DNA from: Dyella_B sp035508595
GTDB taxonomy: Bacteria > Pseudomonadota > Gammaproteobacteria > Xanthomonadales > Rhodanobacteraceae
DNA: 20,785 nucleotides
Assembly (NCBI GenBank): GCA_035508595.1
Contig: DATJMR010000006.1
Span: 1-20,785 of the forward strand
Direction of reading: 5' to 3'
The notes under the pieces were generated by a model. That model ran no database searches. It had not been told where the DNA came from and saw only the letters and a list, made by a program, of their open reading frames with translations. Position 1 is the stretch's first letter, and each line of letters begins with the position of its first letter. The position numbers were made by a program, and so were the translations under genes. Below are positions 7,660-12,889 of the stretch, in pieces.

Positions 7660-7680
7660 TTGCCGGTTTTTAGCCGGCAA
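7660..7680 (-). promoter_or_regulatory. Leader hairpin in the acpP 5' untranslated region
   Basis: TTGCCGG and CCGGCAA form a perfect 7-bp stem with a seven-base loop (CTAAAAA on the minus strand), ending about 19 bases upstream of the acpP ribosome binding site. No U-tract follows, so it is not a terminator; a role in mRNA stability or translation control is possible. Confidence 0.4.
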
Positions 7681-7719
7681 AGTCTGCGGCATTGTAGTGG
7701 CTAAGCCGCGAAGCCGCCA

Positions 7720-7725
7720 ATTATA
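7720..7725 (-). promoter_or_regulatory. acpP: Candidate acpP promoter -10 box (TATAAT)
   Basis: A perfect TATAAT lies on the minus strand 95 bases upstream of the acpP ATG. It would give a leader of roughly 88 bases containing the 7660-7680 hairpin. No good -35 hexamer is found 16-18 bases upstream (CGTAGC at 17), so the promoter may depend on an activator, or the match may be fortuitous. Confidence 0.45.
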
Positions 7726-7863
7726 TGCCAGAAATGCAAACCGCTACGGGTCTGTGCGGCGTGAAGGCGCGATTGTCCTCCAAAACGAGCCCCGTGACGA
7801 CTTTTTTCGCTTTAACCAACTTCTATCAAATCGCTGAGTTTCAAACGAAGCGGCCGGTCTTGC

Positions 7864-7925
7864 GGCAGGGGCTTGTGCCTGCCCTGTCCTTTTCAAGCCT
7901 GCCTGCTTGAGGCTGCCTAGCCTCA
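7864..7925 (-). repeat. Three adjacent hairpins after fabG
   Basis: Three inverted repeats follow one another. 7908-7925 is TGAGGCT/AGCCTCA, 7 bp with a four-base loop, and includes the fabG stop codon. 7893-7910 is TCAAGC/GCTTGA, 6 bp with a six-base loop, and shares three bases with the first, so the two compete. 7864-7883 is GGCAGG/CCTGCC, 6 bp with an eight-base loop. None is followed by a U-tract on the minus strand. They may slow exonucleases or terminate weakly between fabG and acpP. The rest of the gap (7726-7863) shows nothing else I recognise. Confidence 0.4.
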
Positions 7926-8663
7926 GGGCATGTACATGCCGCCGTTTACGTGCAAAGTCTCGCCGGTGATATAGCCGGCCGCCGGCGAGGCCAGGAAGCC
8001 GACGGCCTTGGCGATATCGCCTGGCTCGCCCAAGCGGCCCAGCGCAATCTGACCCAAAAGGGCCTGCTTGGACTCTTCCGGCAAGCCACGCGTCATGTCC
8101 GTGTCGATGAAGCCCGGCGCCACCACATTGACCGTAATGCCGCGCGAACCGATTTCGCGCGCCAGCGATTTGGAGAAGGCAATGATGCCGGCTTTCGCCG
8201 CGGCGTAATTGGCCTGCCCGGGATTTCCGGTAAGGCCGATGACCGAAGCGATCGAAATGATGCGGCCTTTGCGCGCTTTCATCATGCCGCGCATCACCGC
8301 CTTGGACATGCGGTAGACCGAGGTGAGATTGGTATCGAGGATGGCCTGCCAATCTTCGTCGCGCATGCGCAACAAGAGTTGGTCGCGCGTAATACCCGCG
8401 TTATTGACCAGAATCGACACGGCGCCGTACTGCTTGGCGATGTCGTCGATCAGCGCCTCCGACGACAACGCGTCCGTCACATTGAGTACACGCCCATGAC
8501 CGCCATGGGGAGCGAGCCGCGCATCGATCGCTGCTGCGCCCGATTCACTGGTTGCCGTGCCGATCACCGTGGCGCCCATGGCCGCCAATTCGTCGGCGAT
8601 GGCTGCGCCGATTCCGCGGCTGGCGCCGGTCACCAGTGCGATTTCACCTTGCAGTGTGCTCAT
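7923..8663 (-). CDS. fabG: 3-oxoacyl-ACP reductase
   Basis: FabG (246 residues) is the NADPH-dependent short-chain reductase that reduces 3-oxoacyl-ACP in each elongation cycle. The Rossmann nucleotide motif is TGASRGIG (12-19), NNAG is at 87-90, and the catalytic residues are N112, S140, Y153 and K157 in SIASVIG and NYAAAKAG. The C-terminus (GYITGETLHVNGGMYMP) is characteristic of housekeeping FabG. The frame is open to 8735, but the ATG at 8663 has AAGGA nine bases upstream and gives the standard N-terminus. It lies 46 bases after fabD, in the usual order. Confidence 0.97.
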   Translation of the reverse strand: MSTLQGEIALVTGASRGIGAAIADELAAMGATVIGTATSESGAAAIDARLAPHGGHGRVLNVTDALSSEALIDDIAKQYGAVSILVNNAGITRDQLLLRMRDEDWQAILDTNLTSVYRMSKAVMRGMMKARKGRIISIASVIGLTGNPGQANYAAAKAGIIAFSKSLAREIGSRGITVNVVAPGFIDTDMTRGLPEESKQALLGQIALGRLGEPGDIAKAVGFLASPAAGYITGETLHVNGGMYMP

Positions 8664-8709
8664 TTTTCGATGTCCTTGGGTGAAGCGAGATTCGACGACG
8701 AGAGCTGTT

Positions 8710-9657
8710 TCAGGTCCACTCGTTGCGTGCGGCATCGAGGTCGGCAGGCGTACCGATCGCGCGCGCTTCGACGCTCTTGTCGATACGCTTGATCAGGCCC
8801 GCGAGCACTTTGCCCGGGCCGCATTCGGCGATACGCGTCGTGCCATTGGCCACCAGCGTTTGCACGCATTCGGTCCAGCGCACCGGCAGGTAAAGCTGGC
8901 GCTGCAAGGCGCCGCGAATATCGTCGAGCGAGGCGTAGCTACGCGCTTCGGCGTTTTGCACGACAGGGATCGTCGGCAATTGCCACGCAATGGACATCAT
9001 GCGCTCGCCAAGCTTGTCCGCCGCCTCGCGCATCAGCGCGGTATGCGACGGAACGGATACGGCCAGCTTCACGGCTTTTTTGACGCCCTGCTCGGCAAGC
9101 TTTGCCAACGCGCGATCCACTGCTTCGGTGTTGCCGGCAATCACCAACTGGCCTGGCGAGTTGTAGTTGGCGGGCGCCACCACTTGCCCTTGCGCCACGG
9201 CTTCGCATACCGCGGCGATTTGCTGATCGTCGCCGCCCAAGATGGCCGCCATCGCGCCAACGCCGGGGGGCACAGCGGCCTGCATCAAACGTCCGCGCTC
9301 GGCTACCAGCGCCGCGGCGTCGTGCAGCGACAATGCTCCCGCACAAACCAGCGCGCTGTATTCGCCCAGGCTGTGCCCGGACAATTGCGCAGGTTGCGCG
9401 CCGCCGAGCTTCTGCCACACACGCCACACCGCCACGCTCGCCGCAAGCAACGCCGGTTGCGTGTTTTCGGTGCGGTTGAGTTGATCTTCCGGCCCCTGCT
9501 GGCTAAGCGCCCACAGATCGACGCCAGCGCCTTGCGAGGCTTCGTCGAACGTAGCTTTCACGTCGCTGTGTGCGGCGGCCAATTCGGCAAGCATGCCGAC
9601 CGATTGCGAACCCTGGCCGGGAAAAACGAAGGCGAGCGATGCAGAGGATTGAGTCAT
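8710..9657 (-). CDS. fabD: Malonyl-CoA:ACP transacylase
   Basis: FabD (315 residues) transfers the malonyl group from malonyl-CoA to ACP and so supplies the extender unit to FabH and FabF. The N-terminal FVFPGQGSQ motif (10-18), the nucleophile S96 in GHSLGEYSALV, R121 in AERGRLMQ, and H205 in VPSHTALM form the expected active site. Length is typical. The ribosome binding site is poor: the nearest purine-rich stretch, GGTGGA, is about 12 bases upstream of the ATG, so translation may rely partly on coupling with fabH. It follows fabH after 102 bases that contain a perfect 8-bp hairpin. Confidence 0.97.
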   Translation of the reverse strand: MTQSSASLAFVFPGQGSQSVGMLAELAAAHSDVKATFDEASQGAGVDLWALSQQGPEDQLNRTENTQPALLAASVAVWRVWQKLGGAQPAQLSGHSLGEYSALVCAGALSLHDAAALVAERGRLMQAAVPPGVGAMAAILGGDDQQIAAVCEAVAQGQVVAPANYNSPGQLVIAGNTEAVDRALAKLAEQGVKKAVKLAVSVPSHTALMREAADKLGERMMSIAWQLPTIPVVQNAEARSYASLDDIRGALQRQLYLPVRWTECVQTLVANGTTRIAECGPGKVLAGLIKRIDKSVEARAIGTPADLDAARNEWT

Positions 9658-9712
9658 GAACAGGCGCAGTCCACCGAATAAAAACGAAATGGTGCCATCA
9701 ATGCATGACGTA

Positions 9713-9732
9713 CGCAGCCGTATTCGGCTGCG
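9713..9732 (-). repeat. Intercistronic hairpin between fabH and fabD
   Basis: CGCAGCCG and CGGCTGCG form a perfect 8-bp stem with a four-base loop. The minus-strand continuation (TACGTCATG) has no U-tract, so it is more likely an mRNA-stabilising or processing element than an intrinsic terminator. Confidence 0.45.
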
Positions 9733-9759
9733 CGGGACATGCGGCGAGAACGTCTCGAA

Positions 9760-10734
9760 TCAGTAACGCAGCAACGCCGATGCCCAGGTAAACCCGCCAC
9801 CGAAGGCCTCCAGCAGCAAATTCTGCCCGCGCTTGACCTTGCCCGAACGCACGGCGGCGTCCAACGCCAGCGGCACGGAGCCGGCCGACGTGTTGGCATG
9901 CTGATCGACCGTGACGATCACCTGATCCATGGACATGTTCAGGCGCTTGGCCGTGGCTTCGATGATGCGCAAGTTGGCCTGGTGCGGAATCAGCCAGTCC
10001 AGTTGTGACGCATCCATACCTGCGGCGCCGAGCGTCTCTTCCACCAGCGAATCGAGCGTCTTGACCGCCACCTTGAACACTTCGCGACCGGACATGCGAA
10101 TGCGCACGCCGTGGTTGGATTCATCTTTGAAACCGACGGAAACGCCAACCGGGTTGTACAACAATTCCTTGTAACCGCCGTCCGCATGCAGGCATGTCGC
10201 GTAGATGCCCGGCTCGCTGGAAGCTTCCAACACGACCGCGCCCGCACCGTCGCCAAAGAGCACGCAGGTTTCGCGTTCGTTCCAATCGATCATGCGCGTG
10301 AGCGTTTCCGCACCGATCACCAGTACTTTCTTCGATTGGCCGCTGCGAATGAATTTGTCCGCCACGCCCAGCGCGTAAACAAAGCCGGAGCACGCCGCAT
10401 TCACGTCGAAAGCCGCGCAACCGTTGGCACCCAGACGGTGCTGAACGAGACACGCGGTGGAGGGAAAAATGATATCGGGCGTCGTCGTGCCCAATACAAT
10501 CAGATCGAGTTCCGATGCCTTGACGCCCGCGGCATCCAGCGCGCGTTGTGCAGCGAGCGTGGACAGGTCGCCCGTGGTCTCACCTTCCGCAGCGACGTGG
10601 CGCTGGCGAATGCCGGTGCGTTCGCGAATCCACTCATCGCTGGTATCGACGAATTTCTCGAGATCGGCGTTGGTGAGAACGCGTTCCGGCAGCGCGCTGC
10701 CAGTGGCGAGGATGCGGGAGTAGATCGGAGCCAT
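9760..10734 (-). CDS. fabH: Beta-ketoacyl-ACP synthase III
   Basis: FabH (324 residues) starts fatty acid synthesis by condensing an acyl-CoA, normally acetyl-CoA, with malonyl-ACP. The catalytic triad is C115 in DVNAACSGFVYAL, H251 in IPHQANLRII and N281 in HANTSAGSVPLAL; the C-terminal GGGFTWASALLRY is typical. The frame is open to 10833, but MAPIYSRILATGSALPERVLTN from the ATG at 10734 matches the standard FabH N-terminus, so the first 33 codons are rejected. The ribosome binding site is weak (GGATATTC). FabH selectivity decides straight- versus branched-chain fatty acids, and Xanthomonadales are rich in iso-branched acids, but the sequence alone does not show its preference. plsX is not in its usual upstream position. 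Confidence 0.96.
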   Translation of the reverse strand: MAPIYSRILATGSALPERVLTNADLEKFVDTSDEWIRERTGIRQRHVAAEGETTGDLSTLAAQRALDAAGVKASELDLIVLGTTTPDIIFPSTACLVQHRLGANGCAAFDVNAACSGFVYALGVADKFIRSGQSKKVLVIGAETLTRMIDWNERETCVLFGDGAGAVVLEASSEPGIYATCLHADGGYKELLYNPVGVSVGFKDESNHGVRIRMSGREVFKVAVKTLDSLVEETLGAAGMDASQLDWLIPHQANLRIIEATAKRLNMSMDQVIVTVDQHANTSAGSVPLALDAAVRSGKVKRGQNLLLEAFGGGFTWASALLRY

Positions 10735-10801
10735 TGAATATCCATCAGCGGGCGGAGGTGTTTCGGACATCCGCATGACAGCCGGGCCGAATACCAAGAT
10801 C

Positions 10802-10816
10802 GCAACGTTACGTTGC
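10802..10816. promoter_or_regulatory. Palindrome GCAACG-TTA-CGTTGC upstream of fabH
   Basis: Two perfect 6-bp arms separated by three bases lie 68 bases upstream of the fabH ATG, within the only region that can hold a fabH promoter. Weak -35/-10 candidates nearby are TTGATC, 17 bases, TATTGA. It may be an operator; this is inference from symmetry alone. Confidence 0.3.
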
Positions 10817-10839
10817 CGAGACAGCCCGTTCAATAGGTT

Positions 10840-10880
10840 CTAGGGATGCTCTGATCAATTCTGTATCAAAGCGTCCCTAG
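10840..10880. repeat. 41-bp imperfect inverted repeat with CTAG ends
   Basis: Two 19-base arms face each other across three bases: CTAGGGATGCTCTGATCAA, and the reverse complement of its partner, CTAGGGACGCTTTGATACA. They match at 15 of 19 positions, and the ends are CTAGGGA/TCCCTAG. GGTT occurs just outside the left end and overlaps the right end. The form recalls a tiny non-autonomous element (MITE or REP-like) or paired insertion-sequence ends, but a fab regulatory hairpin is equally possible. Confidence 0.45.
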
Positions 10881-10892
10881 GTTTCACAGAAC

Positions 10893-10922
10893 GCAAAGCG
10901 GCGCGTTGCCGCGCCGCTTTGC
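10893..10922 (-). terminator. Strong 13-bp hairpin after rpmF
   Basis: GCAAAGCGGCGCG pairs perfectly over 13 bp with CGCGCCGCTTTGC, and on the minus strand the loop is the stable tetraloop GCAA. It starts about 41 bases after the rpmF stop. The following minus-strand bases, GTTCTGTG, are only mildly U-rich, so termination efficiency is uncertain. A smaller stem (GGAGCG/CGCTCC, 10938-10953) lies between it and rpmF. Together they may separate yceD-rpmF from the fab genes. Confidence 0.6.
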
Positions 10923-10963
10923 TCGAACCGGCTTCCTGGAGCGCGATCGCTCCGGGACATGGC

Positions 10964-11158
10964 TCAGTCTTCTTCCACCACTGCGACGTTGGTGTCGACC
11001 ACTTTCTTGCCGCGGTAGTAACCGTCGGCCGTGACGTGATGGCGGCGGTGCACTTCGCCGCTGGTCGGATCGGTGGCCAACTGGACAGTGCTCAGCTTGT
11101 CGTGCGAGCGACGCATGCCGCGGGTGGACGGGGTCTTGCGGCTCTTTTGAACGGCCAT
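10964..11158 (-). CDS. rpmF: 50S ribosomal protein L32
   Basis: L32 is a small basic protein of the large ribosomal subunit. The 64-residue product begins MAVQKSRKTPSTRGMRRSHD and continues with HRRHHVTADGYYRGKKVV, both standard for gammaproteobacterial L32. The four zinc-binding cysteines found in some L32 proteins are absent, so this is the zinc-independent form. The ATG at 11158 has GGAG eight bases upstream. It lies 19 bases after yceD, a pairing conserved across bacteria, and is followed by a strong hairpin. Confidence 0.97.
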   Translation of the reverse strand: MAVQKSRKTPSTRGMRRSHDKLSTVQLATDPTSGEVHRRHHVTADGYYRGKKVVDTNVAVVEED

Positions 11159-11177
11159 GGTGGTTTCTCCAGCTAAA

Positions 11178-11696
11178 TCATTTGTTCTTGAGTTCGCGCA
11201 ACACCGCGAACGGGTTATCGGGACGCTCTTCGGCGGGTACAGCTTCCGCCGGCGGGCGTATCACTTCTTCGTGCAGCACGCTGTCCGGATTGACCGGCAC
11301 CAGCGGCAGCGCCAACAACAATTCGTCCTCGATCACATCGATCGGGTTCAGCTTGTCGTCCTCGGCGATCAACAGCGGCTCGCATCCTGGCGGAAGCGCG
11401 GCTTCCTCGCGTTCGGAACGAATCAAGCCCAGACGGCTATCCACCGTCACGGGCATGACAAACGGCTCGAGCGTGCGCTGACAAATCAACCACAAGGGCG
11501 CTTGAACGCGAACGTCGACGTAAGCGGTTCCATACTCGTCTCGACCGAAATCGAGCTCGTACTGGGCCAAACCTGCGTCGTCCGCAAGCGCCTCGCACAG
11601 GCGAGGCATTGCGGCGATGGGCAGTGACCCCTGAAACGAACGCCGCGCGGAAACCATGCGCCAAGCGTCCACGGACTCTGGCAGTGTCGCGGACAT
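11178..11696 (-). CDS. yceD: YceD-family (DUF177) 23S rRNA accumulation protein
   Basis: YceD (172 residues) belongs to the DUF177 family linked genetically to 23S rRNA accumulation and almost always found just before rpmF. Visible features are the N-terminal LPESVDAWRMVSARRSFQGSL, a central all-beta part with WLICQRTLEPF, an acidic stretch around EDDKLNPIDVIEDELLLALPLVP, and the C-terminal NPFAVLRELK tag, all typical. The frame runs up to 11774, but the ATG at 11696 gives the standard length and lies nine bases after a near-consensus promoter -10 box, so upstream starts would fall before the transcript begins. The message would be nearly leaderless, and there is no Shine-Dalgarno sequence. 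The gene is divergent from the small membrane protein gene that precedes yceF. Confidence 0.93.
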   Translation of the reverse strand: MSATLPESVDAWRMVSARRSFQGSLPIAAMPRLCEALADDAGLAQYELDFGRDEYGTAYVDVRVQAPLWLICQRTLEPFVMPVTVDSRLGLIRSEREEAALPPGCEPLLIAEDDKLNPIDVIEDELLLALPLVPVNPDSVLHEEVIRPPAEAVPAEERPDNPFAVLRELKNK

Positions 11697-11705
11697 AACC
11701 GGGAA

Positions 11706-11734
11706 ATAGTAAGTTTCTCGGGACCTTAAGTCAA
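11706..11734 (-). promoter_or_regulatory. Sigma-70-type promoter of yceD-rpmF, near-leaderless
   Basis: On the minus strand TTGACT (11729-11734, 5 of 6 to consensus) and TACTAT (11706-11711, 4 of 6) are separated by exactly 17 bases. The yceD ATG begins nine bases after the -10 box, so a start point about seven bases downstream would leave a leader of only two or three bases. Confidence 0.7.
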
Positions 11735-11811
11735 CCACGCAGGCTTCCGGCGACCGGGGCGCAAACCGCACCACACCCCCTTGCCTATGGCTTTGCCTGA
11801 ATGAGGCGCAT

Positions 11812-11826
11812 GCGGCAGACTGCCGC
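11812..11826. promoter_or_regulatory. 15-bp palindrome GCGGCAG-A-CTGCCGC in the divergent region
   Basis: Two perfect 7-base arms surround a single A, 27 bases upstream of the TTG start at 11853 and about 78 bases upstream of the yceD -35 box. Its position between divergent genes suits an operator, but no regulator is identified and GC-rich sequence makes chance palindromes common. Confidence 0.3.
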
Positions 11827-11852
11827 CATCTCCCGCCTAAGCCGACGATCCC

Positions 11853-12305
11853 TTGGACACTTACCTTACGCTCGGTCTGGTTGTCCTGCTGATTTTACTG
11901 GCAGTCGCCCTGGCTGGCACTTTCCTGTTGCGACGGCTGAATCGGCGCAACGCCAGCCTCAGGCGCTTGCTGGAGCTGGCCGACCGGGTGGAGGCCGATC
12001 TGAAGTCCTGTCGCTCCCGCCTCATGCAGGCGCACGCCGTGATGTCGATGAACCCGGACCTGCCCGCCGCCAGCGAACAAGAAGCGGCCGACGCCGTGGA
12101 CGCCGGCCTGCGTGCCCTGCTGCAGAAGCGCATCTGGATACGCGATCAGGCCCCCACGGCAAGCCAGAAGGAGCTGGACGCCGCGGCGCAGGATATGGAT
12201 CAGACCCGCGACCGCCTGCTTCCACTGCTCCAGGCTTTGGGTCAGGCGCAGAACGAGTTGGATAGCGCCATGCGCGAGCACATTCGGCAGGACTCCCGTT
12301 CATGA
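11853..12305 (+). CDS. Small membrane-anchored coiled-coil protein, unrecognised
   Basis: I do not recognise this 150-residue product. One hydrophobic helix (about residues 5-26) is followed by the basic stretch LLRRLNRRN, suggesting an inner-membrane anchor with a cytoplasmic C-terminus. The remainder is predicted helical, rich in Ala, Leu, Gln, Asp and Glu with heptad-like spacing (RRLLELADRVEADL; later LLPLLQALGQAQNEL), so a coiled coil is likely. The only start ahead of the membrane helix is TTG at 11853, since an in-frame TAA lies at 11838-11840 and no ATG or GTG intervenes. No clear ribosome binding site is seen. The stop overlaps the yceF start as ATGA, so the two are probably co-expressed. 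No function is assigned. Confidence 0.72.
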   Translation: MDTYLTLGLVVLLILLAVALAGTFLLRRLNRRNASLRRLLELADRVEADLKSCRSRLMQAHAVMSMNPDLPAASEQEAADAVDAGLRALLQKRIWIRDQAPTASQKELDAAAQDMDQTRDRLLPLLQALGQAQNELDSAMREHIRQDSRS

Positions 12306-12889
12306 AGACATCGCGGCGGGTGGTGCTCGGCTCCACGTCCCGCTACCGCGCCGAGCTGCTGGAACGGCTCGGCCTGGATTTCGAGCTGAAGGCGCCGGGC
12401 ACCGTCGAAACCGAGCTGCCTGGCGAAGACCCCGCGGTCCGCGCCATGCGGCTGGCGACCGCCAAAGCGGCCGATGCCGGGGCCGATCTGGGCGATGCCT
12501 TGGTGATCGGTTCCGATCAAGTGGCCGAGCTCCACGGCGCCCTGTTGGAAAAACCGGGCACCGTCGAGCGCGCTTTTGCGCAATTGAGCGGATGCTCCGG
12601 CCAAGCCGTGAACTTTCACACCGCGCTTTGCGTGTTCGACACGAACAGCGGTGCGCGTTACACCCATCTGGATCTCACGCGCGTGTACTTCCGCCAGCTT
12701 CAGCCGGAAGAAATCTCGCGCTATATCGAGCGCGAGCAACCGCTGGACTGCGCCGGCAGTTTCAAATGCGAAGGACTGGGCATCGGCTTGTTCGAACGCA
12801 TCGAGAACAGTGATCCCACGGCGTTGATCGGTTTGCCTCTCATTGCGCTGGCGCAACTGCTGCGCGCGGCAGGGCTTAGCGTGCCTTGA
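12302..12889 (+). CDS. yceF: 7-methyl-GTP pyrophosphatase, Maf family YceF
   Basis: YceF-type Maf proteins hydrolyse 7-methyl-GTP and related modified nucleotides to monophosphates, keeping them out of RNA. The 195-residue product contains VLGSTSRYRAELLERLG (8-24) with the S-R motif, IGSDQVA (69-75) with the catalytic D72, K84 in LLEKPGT, and the YceF-specific CAGSFKCEGLGIGLFERIE and DPTALIGLPLIAL near the end. These match E. coli YceF rather than the dTTP/UTP-hydrolysing YhdE branch. In E. coli yceF is also divergent from yceD, as here. The ATG at 12302 overlaps the upstream stop as ATGA. The last 14 bases overlap the convergent glycosyltransferase gene. Confidence 0.94.
   Translation: MKTSRRVVLGSTSRYRAELLERLGLDFELKAPGTVETELPGEDPAVRAMRLATAKAADAGADLGDALVIGSDQVAELHGALLEKPGTVERAFAQLSGCSGQAVNFHTALCVFDTNSGARYTHLDLTRVYFRQLQPEEISRYIEREQPLDCAGSFKCEGLGIGLFERIENSDPTALIGLPLIALAQLLRAAGLSVP

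Noticed and set aside
5868..7673. A 601-codon open frame on the plus strand across fabF and acpP.
   Set aside because: It runs antisense to two certain genes, has no recognisable domain, is rich in Arg and His as expected for a GC-rich shadow, and fabF and acpP show full catalytic motifs.
11801..12265. A 154-codon plus-strand frame overlapping the small membrane protein.
   Set aside because: Arg, Gly and Pro-rich shadow. The alternative frame has a membrane helix, a coiled-coil pattern and an ATGA junction with yceF.
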